DNA of 64,000 nt, taken from contig NC_057918.1 of the NCBI RefSeq assembly GCF_018873765.1, forward strand, positions 12,222,862-12,286,861, in the 5' to 3' direction. The DNA comes from Telopea speciosissima. Its lineage: Eukaryota; Streptophyta; Magnoliopsida; Proteales; Proteaceae. Numbering within the stretch: position 1 is the first letter of the stretch; every line of letters begins with the position of its first letter. The notes beneath the pieces were generated by a model, which saw only the letters and a list, made by a program, of their open reading frames with translations, did not search any database and was not told the origin of the DNA. Made by a program: the position numbers and the translations under genes. This document shows positions 22,321-34,687 of this stretch, piece after piece.

Positions 22321-22946
22321 AACGACTCCCCCCCCCCCCCCCAACACAACCTCAACCCCAACAAAATAAAACACAGTTAAAAGAAAACGGGGAAAAAAAA
22401 AAAAAAAAAGGTGACGTTTTTCTGACCCGACGTCCTTGGGCTTAGCCCAGACCTGGCCATCGACCCGAATGGGGTTTGCTTTTGCTTAAACAATGCAACC
22501 AGACCCATTGAAGTACCAAAGATGACATTCTTCCAAACCGCCTATTGCATATTAGGGTTTATGACTAAATTTGATTGTAAAGTCCGGATCATTGTACAAG
22601 TGATAAAATGAAGCAGATCAATGGCGTAGTTCAGGTTGGAAAGTACCTGAGATGAAAATGGAGAGAAAAGGCTACACAAACACCTAAAACTCAAATCAAA
22701 CAACACAACAAATGAGATCCATAACACCAGAAGAATTTCCAGGAGAATTGATTGATGGGCCACATCACAGATGGGCTGTTTGCTTCATATCACATAACAG
22801 GGACGATCTTGATCATCTACAAAACAATTAGGCCAATATAATAGGATAGTTGGTAGGTAAGGGAATAGGGACCAATAAAACTATTCAGCCAGTATTGCTC
22901 TGGAATCAAAAGCACAAAATAAAGACCTCTTAAGTTCTTTAATCAG
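22321..22946. other. Intergenic, no gene seen
   Basis: A C14-16 run (22327-22342), an A run (22394-22409) and AT-rich DNA downstream of the RING gene. No ORF with recognisable content. Confidence 0.35.
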
Positions 22947-23599
22947 TATCTTTCAGTTCTAGATGGCCAATCCATGACAATAAACTATTTTCAGGGCGTA
23001 TCATCAACAGGGATCAAAGTCAATCGAGGACATATTTGATGCAGCTCTTAACCAGCTATCTGAACCAGCAAAGCCACGCATAGCTCAACCAGCAGAAAAA
23101 AAACACATACAATTCGGATTTGAAGCACAGCATGCCCAGCAATATACTCCCACTCACCCTCCCCCCCCCCCCCCCCAACACACACGCACCAAACAAATCG
23201 AGTTAAACTGGGATCTAAAATCAATTTGAAGCATGAGGGGGCCAAGTACAACACCCCACCCCAACCCCCCCTATCTTTCAGTTCTAGATGGCCAATCCAT
23301 GACAATAAACTATTTTCAGGGCGTATCATCAACAGGGATCAAAGTCAATCGAGGACATATTTGATGCAGCTCTTAACCAGCTATCTGAACCAGCAAAGCC
23401 ACGCATAGCTCAACCAGCAGAAAAAAAACACATACAATTCGGATTTGAAGCACAGCATGCCCAGCAATATACTCCCACTCACCCTCCCCCCCCCCCCCCC
23501 AACACACACGCACCAAACAAATCGAGTTAAACTGGGATCTAAAATCAATTTGAAGCATGAGGGGGCCAAGTACAACACCCCACCCCAACCCCCCCCCCC
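22947..23599. repeat. Near-identical tandem duplication, 325 bp unit
   Basis: The unit starting TATCTTTCAGTTCTAGATGG occurs at 22947 and again at 23272. By eye the two copies are identical except for lengths of internal poly-C runs (around 23160-23176, 23484-23500) and of the C run at the unit end. They lie downstream (3') of the RING gene stop at 23871. The junction falls in a C run. Either a very recent duplication or an assembly artefact. Confidence 0.9.
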
Positions 23600-23870
23600 C
23601 CCCTCCAAAAAGAAAAAACTAAACACTAGCATGCACACAGACAAGGTTATATAAGGTAGGAAATCGTACAAGTAAAATAGTGATTAAAAGCAAAGGTGGG
23701 AATATGCCGTCATTTCCCTATGCCCCTACCGAAGTTTCCATGCACTTGAATCTGTACAATAATACAATAAATCTGCTTTAAATTACCATCTCACCTGAAC
23801 TGAAATCCAAAACCAATTTAGATTGGGGGAGGGCAAAAATGTTACCCCCAAATTAATAACCTACGAAATT

Positions 23871-26800
23871 TCAACATCTCTTCAGTGCCAGGTCTGCCAT
23901 CATCTTTGAACAACCACCAGCTCCATGATCAACTGATATTCTGTTGAATGCATGTGAGGAATGTGGCATATTTTTCTTCAATTTATCAGGTACATCTTTA
24001 CTTGAATTACTCTTCAAGGAGAGCTTCTTAAGGCGGCTTCGATTCAGTAACACCACAGCATTGTGAGTGCATGCACCCTCAACACAATCTCCCACCTGAC
24101 CACAGCCCCAAGGCCTAGATGGTCCTTCCTCACAAAATGGTCTGAGCCTTGGCAACCCATTCCTCAAACTGGTAAAAGCCCACTGGTCTGGCACAATTTC
24201 CTCTGATTTTACACATAGAGGGCAAGGAGGATCAAGTTTCTGCGTCTTCGGCGTTGTCTGCTCCAAGCAGTCAGCATGAAAGATATGACAACAAGAAAGA
24301 ACTCCAGTGACTGGCATGTCCCCATTCTTCACAATCCTACGAGAACTCCATGGTGATTTCTGGGACAGGAACCTATCACACAATCCGCATCTGAAGCCCT
24401 CTGTAAGATTATATGACGGGGCAATTTTTTCCGAATCCAATTGCTCAGAAACATCAGTAAAATCAATGCTGCTACTAGCACTGCTCCACCGCAGTGCTTC
24501 TCTCTGAGAGGTAGTAGAATCAAAATCTGAAACCCCAGAAACAGACCGAAGCTCTGCAAAATTTTGAAAAGATTTTGGATCCAAATGTTGATTACTTCTG
24601 CTCTCACTGCAGGTTGACAGATCAATGGAATTTCTAGTGGAAATGCTCCCATGAGTTTCTCTCTCTAGAGTTTGGTTTGGAAAAGATAGAGGGTGGATGG
24701 GTTTGGACATGAACGAACGACGACTAGAGAAGTTGCGATTTGAGGAAGCAGGCATCTTGGCTATGGGCTCGTATTCACTACCATCTGACCGGGATGAAGA
24801 CGATCCTGCACTGTAGCGGATAGCCGAAGTCCCCTGCCGAGGAAGAATCAAGTCAGAAAGTTGACTACAGGAAAAATTAATTTTGAAAGTAAAGATTAAG
24901 ACAATACCTCCATAGATGGTGTAAAAGATAATGGCCCGGAAGTTGGCTCTGGTAAACATGAAAGATAGTCTTTAGTAAATAGGGAATAAAAGTAAACAGC
25001 AGCAATGACAACAGCTACCTTCCCATGACACAAGAACAACTATAATATTTTCTTAGGCTACAACAGACAAGGCCAGGAGTGGAGAGTAAATTTCTCACTG
25101 AACTGAATATATCAAATACATAACCAATCCCTTATTCAAAATATTTGAGTCAGCACTATATTAAACCGCTGGGTGTAATTTTCTTTGCCAAATAAGGAAG
25201 ACACTGGAAGTACAGTTTTCATCAAAACAGGAAGTTTGGCTTCAAGTTTGGGGGAAATGGGGTGTTAGGGCTTAGATGTAAGCTGTTAGAGGTGAAGGCT
25301 GGTATGGAACCAAGGTATGCAGCACAAACCCCCCAGGCTTTACTAACATGGCAAAGCTATCATTTTCATATTACTAGTTAGTTGGTCCAACATGACCCAA
25401 AATATGCTAGGGCTGATTTGGCAACAAGGAACAATGTACTCAACCTAAAAACAATATTTGAACCACAGATAAGAGGAGAAAAGCAACTACGAATTAGAAT
25501 TTGAGGAGAAAATGTGAAAATTATGGAAACCATGTGGAACTCCCAGCAAATTCTAATTCATGCATGAAAAAATAAAAATAATAAAATACACAGGAATTCA
25601 TTCAAAATGGTAATATCATTTACACACCTAGTTCCACGCGCTGTTGCATAGGTGGAAAGCAAAAGTTACGCACAACTAGTACATGAGACCATAGACATCA
25701 ATATCAAGTAATACATATATTACATCACATGTTAAAGCAATGCATCCAAACAAATTATGATCTAGTTTGGAGATTTCCTTGAGTGCATTTTTGTGTGTGT
25801 GTGTGTGGGGGGGAGGGGGAGGGGTTTGGAAACAACATTCATATGATAGGTGTAACATAGGTATATTACAACCCATTATTAGAGGCCATAGTTCCTTGCA
25901 TAAAAAAACAGCAAATAGGGACTCCAGTTGATCAGATTTTAGTGACCATAATGCTTCTGAGACTAGAAGAAATGTTTTCAATCTAAAGTCAAAACCTCAT
26001 TTACTTTTGTGTAGCTCATGCTTGGAGCACACAAAGTGCAGAGGGGTGCAAGTAGAGTGGTCTGGGACAGGTTTTTGAAAACCCAGGCCCAACCTGATGC
26101 TAGCCAAAAATATAACATGTTCATTAAAATGAAGTAGAGGACGTGCATTAATGGCAATATGAGTTACAAAATACAAACTGACACTGCATGGTTACCATCC
26201 ACAAAACCCATAACCTAAAATCCCACCTCTTTCCCTCACATCAAGCTTTGTGATACCATACACATCCTCCATCACCTACATAGCCAGTGCTACCTGTGAA
26301 TAGGTCAAACTAAATAATTCGAAATACCAGTAAATATCCACAGAACTTGCCGAGAGACTAAAGTCTATCTCTGAGCTTAGACTCCTATTTGCAAACTGCA
26401 AGGCAGCAGCAAGGTTAGCATTTTGTTGACAAGATTGGAGGCTTCCCATATTATTCGCCAAGAGCACAGATGTGTGATGATGGCAATATGAATTGCATAA
26501 AATGAACTCTCCTAAGGCCACATCGGACAAGAGTGATTACATGTTGGTGCTAGTATGGCGTAGGGGCTTCAAGGGAATGCTGAATGTGACATACCATACT
26601 CATGTGTATGTAGGCTAGCTGTAGTTTTGGACAGGAAGCTTGAGTGACACAAGGGCATGAACTTAAGAATGTTCATGACAACACAGCTACCTAACTGAAA
26701 ACAAATAACTGCCTTCTAAATCAACCAGTGCGGACCTCAAGAATTCTTCATCTCAAAATCTGTCAGAACAGTAAATTTATAGAACTCCTCAAGGGCAACA

Positions 26801-29800
26801 AGTCATCTAATTATGAAATTTTAAAGTTTAAAAACAGTATTAGGTCTTACTTTTACAATCTAAAAAGTTTTCATTGGGTTCAGTCAACAATATAGTCTGA
26901 AAATTCTGAAACTAGAGAACTCAATGAGCTGAAATCAAAGAGTCAAGATATTCCCAAAAAGAAAAGAAGAGAATGCAAGAGTCAAGTTTGTAACTTTATT
27001 TAATAAATTGATTAGAAAAATACTTGTTCAGCGAATCCCGCTGCATAATTCCTCTTTTTTTTTCTTTGGTTTGTAAAAATACACATGAATTGAAAAAACA
27101 ATCATAGAATTTTATAATAGAAACCTAGAATACAAAAAATACAGATCATTCCCAATCGATACTGATCCAATCTCAAAGTGATGCAACTTAGAGTTTCAAT
27201 ACCCTAATTCGGTTTTGCGTAGCGCCCCCTCCCCCAACTAATATAATCACATGAAACAGAATAGTGACAATTCTGTAAATTTTTTTAACAGTACTGGACC
27301 CTTTTGAAAAGGCAAAGTAGACTCTAGGACTTTAGTGTAAAAAAATTTAAAGAGACTTTACTGTAATTTAAACTATAACTGGAGGAAAATAGAAGGTAAT
27401 TCAGAAAAGGACTTTGGGTAAATAACCAGAGAATATGTCCTTATTAGTAAATTCTAGACTCGTAAACTTCTTCAACCTGACAACAGAAACCAGAACAGGA
27501 GCTGCTTCAAACAGAAAAAAATAATCCATGTGGCACCATTGGATTTGCAATTTCAGGATTAGATACTCACCCTTACGGCTCTTGAATCCACTCGACAAAC
27601 ACCCAAACCAGTAGCCAGAAAAATTAATAAAAATCTATGAAACTAAACCAGGCGGAAGAAACAGAAGCAGATCAGAAGTTCAGTCCAGAACTTCGAACAA
27701 ACTTGGAATTCAAACCCAGATTCTGCGTTCTCAACCAAGGGATGACACCCCAAAGTAGCAGATCCAAACAACAGGGATCCGAACGGATCAAACTCGCATT
27801 TCTGGGGACTATGTAATGTAGTCCTAGGTAGGTAGAAGACCCACTATTAACCAGTACGGCAGGATCTGCTGTGAACAGGCAGTCTGATTGGGGTAAAATA
27901 CGAAATTAGGTCAAAATTAGGGTTAGGTTAGGGTTTGAGGGTATGATTATGCTAGGCAGGTCTAGGGGAGTCTATCAGTGAAGGTCCAGTGATGGTTTGA
28001 TGAGTGGAAGCGTGAAAATTCAGATGTCAGCAGGTTAGGGTTTTGGTTTTTGGGTTCTTTAAAAGATGGAAGTGATGGGATTTAGGGTTTAGAGGTGTAA
28101 TTAGAGCAAGGGCTTCAGGTCAAGTTCTCTAGGGGTAGAAGAGAACACCCGGCCAAAGTATGGGTGGGTTTTAGTGGCTGGAATAGTCTAGGTAGAATTT
28201 TAGGGTTTTTGGGGATTTAATGAAGATGAGAAATTAGGGTTTTGGGGGCTGTGTGGGGGCAGAGGCCTGGATCGAGTGGAAGGGGTGTGTTGAGGGTGTT
28301 GTGGCTTGAATTTGGAAGGATTCGGATGGAGGGTTAGGCCTGTGAGTGAATTAGGTTATGGAAAATTAGGTTATGGAAAATTGAAGAAAACAAAAGGGGG
28401 AAATTAGGGTTGGGCTGTAGAGGGTTTAGAAGAAGAAGTAGGGGGATTGGGATGCTGTCACACTTACTTGCAGTAGCAGGGAGTAATCGGCAGCAGCTTG
28501 TAATGGCAGTAGCTTGAATGAAAATTGAATCTTGGAACTTGAACTTGAAACTAGAACTTGAAGAGAACCACTCGGGCTTCACACCGCAAAGTGTCGATTG
28601 GATCGGAATCCAACCCCACCAACGAACCACCCGGGCTTCACACCACAAGGTGTCGATTGGATCACACACCAATCCCACCTTGCATTGTTCACACACAAAG
28701 CATATCTTCAGTAGAAGAACAGTTGCAGCAGCTTGCAAGAAAGAAATTTCATAAACAGTGAGGTAAAGAGGAGCCCCACGGTTTGCTTTTATTTATAATG
28801 GTCAAAGTAGGGGTGACAATTCCAGGCCCGGCCCGGCCCGACCCGACCCAATTTCTAAATGTGTCGGGCTTAAGTAATCGGGTCGATCCGGGTGTGGGGT
28901 CCTAGCCCATCGGGTGCCCGACCGGACCGACCGATTCCAGGCCTGATCTAGACCGACCGGTAATAGCCCAACCCAGCCCGACCCTTTTACTTATAAACTT
29001 CCCCTCTCCTTACCTCCAAATTTCTTGTTTTTGTTTGTTTCTTTGTTGGTCTTTGACATTTATTGGTTAGATACACTAAAGTAGGTGAAATGAGGCTTAG
29101 TTTTTTGTTTTTAGATCTTACTTTGTTAGATGTGCTTCTATTCGGTGTTGTGCTGCAATTTTTTTTCTCTCTACTTACTTTGTTAGATGTGCTTCTATTC
29201 GGTATTGTGCTGCTATTTTTTTCCCCCTCTACTTACTTTGTTAGATGTGTTTCTATTCGGTGTTGTGCTGCTATTTTAGTTGGGATAAGCTTTATTTGAC
29301 TTTGAGTTGAGGTGTACCATGACTGCCCAATGGTGTCATGGTTTGAACTTAAAATTCTGGTTGCATGTCAATTAGTAAACCCATACGGTTTAAAAACCGT
29401 TTAGAGTTAAACGGCTCATTAGCCCGTTTTAGGCCCAGTTTAGGCCCGTTTAGCCCGAATAAGGCTGCCCCGATTAAAGGCTGAACACTGACCGACCGAA
29501 ATGAAATTGTACCATGCCCGCCTAAGGCAAGCCTGAATACTTAAACAGTCGGACATGGTGCAGCTTGTAAAATTGGTGAGGCCCGGCTAGGCCCGACCGG
29601 TTGACACCCCTAGGCCAAAGGCCTAAATTCCTATACAGCCTAGGAATAAGAAATCCCAGGCTGAGTCTAAATACAAAACACTCCCTCTCTAAATTCGTGT
29701 AGAGGTGTGGACCCTAAAATAAAATTTAAGTTAAGAAGATTCTACCCTAACAGAATATTCTAAAATCACTTAAATTGATCAATGGTTCAACCGGTTCAAT

Positions 29801-32800
29801 TTAAAACTAAGTATAGGGTTAATCCCGTTTGCAACTTAGGTACCCCAACTTTAGGCCCATAACAGTAGTAGCCTATTACATAGAAAACCCATGGGACCAA
29901 AAGCCCAACATGTCTATAACCCAACCCTAGACTTATTTCTAGGGAAAGAAGCCCAATTTGGTGATAAACCTGCATCACTGTGCAAGTACAACCTAGAAGT
30001 CCAGAATAGGGTATCAAACAAAAGCTGAGACTAAAACTTGACTTATTTGAAGAGATTCCTACTGAAGCTCTGAAATTGATTTGAAGGAAGATAAAGAAGA
30101 AACTCAGTTAAACCATGACCTGTTGCCTAAGTTGCTCATCAACCGTAGAATAGGTTTGCCCTTCAAACACTTTTGACAAGAGAATATATCTGCGAAGAAT
30201 CCCATTCCAATTACCAATCTCCATCCCAATCAATTGTACAATTACAATATTTATAGACTAAATTCCAATGAAGAAAATGGAAACTTACCTAACTCAGCCA
30301 ATTCAATTCCCAAGCAACTATAAACTTGGAAATTCCTACTAGCAGCTAAAGACTCCATACTAAACTAACATCACCCCAGCCCAGACCCATTACATAATAA
30401 TAAAAATAAGAAAAAACCACACCCTAAAATCCTAACTACATTAGGATGTGTATGGATGGGAGGTTCTCCAAGCAAAATCATAATACTTCTATTTGACTGT
30501 CCGATCCACTATATATTATAGATCAGATGTGATCCTTAAAACTAAAGATTAAATATTAAGAAATGAGGGCAGCAAGATGAATCACAACTTCACCTTAGTA
30601 CTTAGTGCAAGCAAAAACAAGCACTGAGAACTCAAAGGCAACAACCACAATGGCAGGAAAGAAGAGCAACAACTCCACAAGAATTGACAACAAGAAATTT
30701 CAATAAACCATTCGTATGTTTTGGGCGTTCCATGGCTTTCAATAGACCATTGGCAAGTTTTGGACGTTCCATGGCCCTTTCATTAGCATATAATGCGATG
30801 GAACTTAGCAAGTCTCACTGCTAAAAACTTGAAAACAAAACTAAATAGACTCAGTCAAAAGTTTAGCAACAGCAATAAGCACTTAACCCATTCATAAATA
30901 GCAACTTAAATAAATTGTAGATCAATCTCATGATCAAATTACAGTTCCCAAAATAGGATCTCACTACAACCTCAAATCGTGCTGGTAAATTAATCATAGC
31001 CTTACCAAAATCGCTTGTAAATGCAAGACCTTTTTTCTCACTGGAAATGTGACAGAAAACGTCTTTAAATAACCCATCCAGTAACTATTAAAAAATGAAC
31101 AATCAAGTCCTCACATGCACAACCTTAAGATGCTCCCACATCAAAAGCAATTCTTTCTTTCTTCTTTTGAGTTTTTTTTTTTTTTTAAAATTTTAAAATC
31201 TAACAAAATAGATGAGAACATTATTTGGTCAAAGAGAAAAAAATGCTGATGTCTCAAAGTAGTTTTTTTAGTTTCTGATAGCCTTGATTTTTTAGGCTCT
31301 GACAGGCTTCTCAGGTCTATTCCATTTCTTCTCCTTTGTTTCTATTCTCTTTATTTATTTATTTTTTGATAAATTAATCATTATTATATTTTTCTCAGAT
31401 CTTTTGAATTTCAACAACAATCAATTTCAAGCCACTTTCCTATCAATATGCAAACAAGTGTTAGTTGAATGCCTCAAATTCTCAAAAAACTAAATTAGGG
31501 AGAGCAGAATACAAGTCTTCAATGACAAGAGTAGAACAAATCCAAGCCTGTGTTTACATTGAACTGTCTCGTGTAAAGAGAAATGTTGTAGCGTATACGT
31601 ATGTCACACCGTCAAAGTTTGATTGCAACTACATGTTGATGAAATTAACTCTAGCACTGCCTAGGAGCCTATCAAATATCAAATAAATATAAATCATTTC
31701 TTACTATTCTTTTGTCGTTCTTTCTTTGAATTACCAAAACAAGAAGCCTTTGTAGCTTCTACAGCAGAAGAGGAGGAAATTTTGAGTTGAAATTCTTCAT
31801 AAGGAATTTGTTTGGCCAAACTCAAAATCTCAAATAGTTTGTCCAAGGCTTCGTTGAGGTGAGTGAGTTAAGTTGACAATAAAATAAATCAACTTTTTAT
31901 TCCCAATCCTATGTCAGGCATTCATGTGGAGCAATATATGCATGCTCACTCAGAAAAATGCATTAAATATATGTCACTGATTTCTAATAGAAGTTATTAA
32001 AAAAAACCCAGTAATATAACGAACCTAATGGTATGGAAGGCTGATTTATAATCAGCAGAAGGTTGAAGATACATCCACAATCAGTACAGGCAGTAGAAGG
32101 CTAGAAGCCCATGACATCATTAACAATACACCTCAGGCTACAATGCATAGGCTTCCTACAGAAAACCGGCATGAACTTCAAGTCACATATGACTCCCCCC
32201 CCCCCCCGGCCCTTTTTAGCATGAAACCAATAATATTTCTCATTTAACTAAAAGAAACTAGTTTTTCAGCTCTATTTCTAATTACATGAACTAACAAGGT
32301 TGTTTGCAACCAAAAAAACTACCAATCTTCAAGCCCACTCTGGCTATTTGTGTTTCCAAAGTCACCAACCGACTTAAGCATCCGATCCAAAGGTCTATCA
32401 GTTCAATTAGCTCATCTGCTCCCACTCTTGCTTGAATAACAGCGCCTATGATGCAGCTGCTAAGAAGAAAAGGAGGATAAACTAGCTTGCACATGGAGTT
32501 CCTTTATCAGCTAGGAGTTTGATTTTCAGTCCGGTGGTGGTTAGTTGTTCAGAAGCAACTTGTTATTTAAAAAAACGTTTTAGAGTCCTAGGATTAGGTA
32601 TCGTGTTGTATTTTCTTCTCAGATTCAGTTTATTATTGTTTTCTGCAGTCCGAGTTGGATTGGATATTCATACCTGGCGGCAGGTCTGTTTAGCTTATTT
32701 CTCAGTCTCAGTTTCAAGTCAGCTTTAGGATTGGTTTAGAATTCCTAATCAGTATTTGACTGAGTCCAGTCTCAAGTCTATAAATAAGTTGTAAGGCCAC

Positions 32801-34687
32801 AGGCCATAACCCACGAGTTCTATGAGAATATATTCCAGCTTTTTACAACTGCTTCTGGTAGAGATGTACAGTGTTATACTTGAAGGATTCCTAGGGTGGC
32901 CACAGGAGGATTCCTGACATCTATTATTCTTCCATCTTTTATTTCTATCACTTCATTATAGAATTCTTTCAAATTTAATTTCTCAGATTCTATGTAAAAT
33001 ATATCTCTTGATGTCTGTTCTAAAAATCTGATTTACTCTGCCTATAATTCATGTTTCTACAACCTGCCCAGTTTTCTTAGTTCTAATATGATTACCCTGC
33101 AGGCCTGCACACCCCTGTCAACATCTCAGATCTCAGAGAACTTCTGCAGGTTGTTAGTACACATAGAGTAGAGCTCCCAACCTGAATCTCAAGTCATTCT
33201 GATTCTTCTATTTCTAGTCATAAGTTTTTCTCTTATTCCAAATTTCCAATGTTTACGGAGATCCTGTTCAGCAAATCCTCTTTAGTTTCTACTGTTAGAA
33301 TTTGGATGTTTTGGGTTTGCAATCAGCCCAACTCAACCATTGCTAGTTACTCTGATGAAAGGTCTACTCCAACAGCGTAAGTGGTCAGGCCCAACGTGAA
33401 TCAATACCTAGGGTCACTGCCTGACCGGATGAGGGAAAATCCCCCGCACCTCAGGTGAAAGTTGAAACAAGAAGAGCACAATTAAGAAATTAAAGATTTC
33501 TGTATCGTGAATTGTTGGGGATTTGATGTCTTGTATGATGTCGCTTGCATAAGTGGGATGATTCTGAAGGGACGTTAAATTTCCTGTGTAGGGTTTTGCT
33601 ATATATTTGTAGCAAGGGTTCTTTCTCTGTAATCAATCTGAGAGAGGTGTCACGGCAAGCCGGTGTAACCCCATTCTCCATTATAGTGAAGCATATATCA
33701 TCTCACCATGGACGTAGGTAATCTTGCCAAACCATGTAAATCCTTATGTTCGATTGTGTGATTGTTTGTATGTGATTTCAATTCTTTTCTGCATTGTTTT
33801 AGGTTCAAATTTTTCTACATGAATTTCTTGCAGTTGTTGTACACCTGACACACTGTAAAGGAGGCCACAAATTGTGAGATGTTTGGAGATTGGCCTTTTT
33901 TCCTAGTAGTTCAATTCACTATGTTTCCTTATCAGAAATAATGATGTTGGGAGCTTCTTCACAAACAAAAATAGAAAGAAAAAAAAACTTGGATTTCATT
34001 CACAAGAAAAGGAATTATTTTATGCAACAGAAAAATGATTTGTAAAAATTTGCATTCCCACTCAAGTCCAAAATCCTACTTTTCTGGTTCTACATCTGAA
34101 CAAGTATCTAATATCCAAGCAGCATAAATTCAACGGAATATCCCAAAGGGCTTCTCCAGATGAAATAAGTTTATTTTAGGAAACTAACCTATTCATAAGT
34201 TTATTTTAGGAAATTAACCTATTCATAACAGTACAATTTTACAACATCAAAAATACTTGTGATACGACTAGATATAAAAAGACATGCATCAATGTACTGT
34301 GATACCTCTCATTATTGCAGACACATGATCATCAATATTCACCCCTTGCCTAGGTGGAGGGGTCCACTGTGGAGTCTGAAAACTATCAGATGGACTGCTG
34401 AAATATGACCCAAAGCCATCAGAAGCAGAATACTGGTGAAGAGGAAGTTGATCATCTCTTCCCTGGCCCCTGCTTTCTTTACTGTTTGATGGCCCATAAA
34501 GCTGAGCATCATTGCACGTAGCATATGGTATGCCTTCAGACTGGAACCTATAATCCCATCTTCCAGATAAAGGAGGAGAAAAGCTTGTGTTTGTTTGCCA
34601 GTAAGGTTCACTGGGACTCATGGACCACTCTCTGCTAGCCGTATTGGCTCCTTGTGGCCTTGCAGCCACACAACAAAGCGACCCCGT
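23871..34687 (-). CDS. RING-type zinc-finger protein, probable E3 ligase
   Basis: Coding exons 34306-34687, 24908-24948 and 23871-24833 join in phase (127 codons+1, 41 nt, 963 nt) to 461 residues. They are separated by introns of 9,357 and 74 bp with GT-AG ends. The N-terminal region (residues 2-13, GSLCCVAARPQG) resembles a myristoylation/palmitoylation signal. Residues 14-285 are Ser-rich and probably disordered, with conserved-looking blocks REWSMSPSEPYW, SFMSKPIHPLSFP and RWSSASSSIDF. The RING lies at about 290-348: CGLC, then CCHIFHADC, then CPLC. The tail has a second Cys-rich stretch (PWGCGQVGDCVEGAC) and a basic end. The family is plant-specific and, as far as I recall, uncharacterised; ubiquitin-ligase function is inferred from the RING. 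The expected ATG at the first codon is ACG (see separate entry). If only ATGs initiate, Met23 (34619-34621) is next. The long-intron join rests on phase agreement and remembered family sequence. Confidence 0.82.
28565..28680. repeat. 59 bp tandem duplication in the RING intron
   Basis: Two copies beginning GAACCACTCGGGCTTCACAC and GAACCACCCGGGCTTCACAC (28565, 28624), about 90% alike, each containing GTGTCGATTGGATC. They lie within LTR-like DNA. Confidence 0.8.
28808..29612. mobile_element. hAT-like non-autonomous element, copy 3
   Basis: Begins TAGGGGTGACAATTCCAGGC and ends CGGTTGACACCCCTA, giving inverted termini TAGGGGTG(A/T)CAA. It is flanked by GGTCAAAG (28800-28807) and GGCCAAAG (29613-29620), an 8 bp target duplication with one mismatch. 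GC-rich subterminal regions full of GGCCCG/CGGGTC motifs surround an AT-rich middle carrying a three-copy tandem repeat. No transposase. It lies inside the RING gene intron. Confidence 0.85.
29117..29276. repeat. Three-copy tandem repeat, ~57 bp unit
   Basis: CTTACTTTGTTAGATGTGCT followed by TCTATTCGGT.TTGTGCTGC recurs at 29117, 29174 and 29232 inside the hAT-like element. The copies differ mainly in their T/C tract lengths. Confidence 0.88.
29620..30110 (-). mobile_element. LTR-like retroelement remnant
   Basis: On the minus strand the stretch contains AATTGAACCGGTTGAACCAT, TCAATTTAAGTGA and AGAGAGGGAGTGT blocks. The repeat at 45634-46250 has the same kind of blocks in the same order (TTGAACCGGTTTAAA, TCAATTTAAGTGA). 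The neighbouring 27500-28450 is rich in AACCCTAA-type motifs on the minus strand, as is 46250-46870 on the plus strand. Both loci probably derive from one retroelement family. No coding domain survives. Confidence 0.4.
34685..34687 (-). promoter_or_regulatory. Putative non-AUG (ACG) start codon of the RING gene
   Basis: The codon in front of GGG-TCG-CTT-TGT-TGT (Gly-Ser-Leu-Cys-Cys) reads ACG in context AAG-ACG-G. This has a purine at -3 and G at +4, the strong Kozak pattern that supports non-AUG starts. An in-frame TAA lies five codons upstream, just inside the acceptor at 34712-34713, so no in-frame ATG precedes it in this exon. I could not find an upstream exon that would supply ATG at the junction. 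Relatives, as I remember them, begin Met-Gly-Xaa-Leu-Cys-Cys. Confidence 0.5.

Larger units (their letters stand above)
24949..34305 (-). other. 9.4 kb intron of the RING gene
   Basis: Donor: the minus strand reads AGAG|GTATCA at 34306/34305. Acceptor: TGTTTACCAG|AG at 24949/24948. The contents are a hAT-like element (28808-29612), LTR-like repeat DNA on the minus strand (about 27500-28450 and 29620-30110), another LTR-like stretch near 32520-33480 with a TATA-like TATAAATAA at 32779, short tandem repeats, and a GT/G-rich microsatellite near 25793-25823. The ORFs in it (for example 26276-26530, 28334-28738) have no recognisable domain. Confidence 0.7.

Noticed and set aside
24911..24913. ATG within the small exon as the RING gene start (MEGTSAIRY...)
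   Set aside because: In-frame coding continues upstream across the long intron to the 34306-34687 exon with exact phase. Still possible as an alternative transcript start.
23871..24959. Reading the RING gene as one 362-codon ORF starting MFTRANFR
   Set aside because: The first 42 codons run through an intron (GT...AG, 24834-24907) in the wrong frame. Splicing restores a sensible N-terminal continuation.
27563..27600. Possible leader exon ending in a GTGAGT donor in the RING intron
   Set aside because: Good donor sequence but no acceptor, no ATG and location in repeat-derived DNA. Insufficient support.
28334..28738. 134-codon minus-strand ORF
   Set aside because: It lies in LTR-like repeat DNA inside the RING gene intron, spans a 59 bp tandem duplication and has no recognisable domain.
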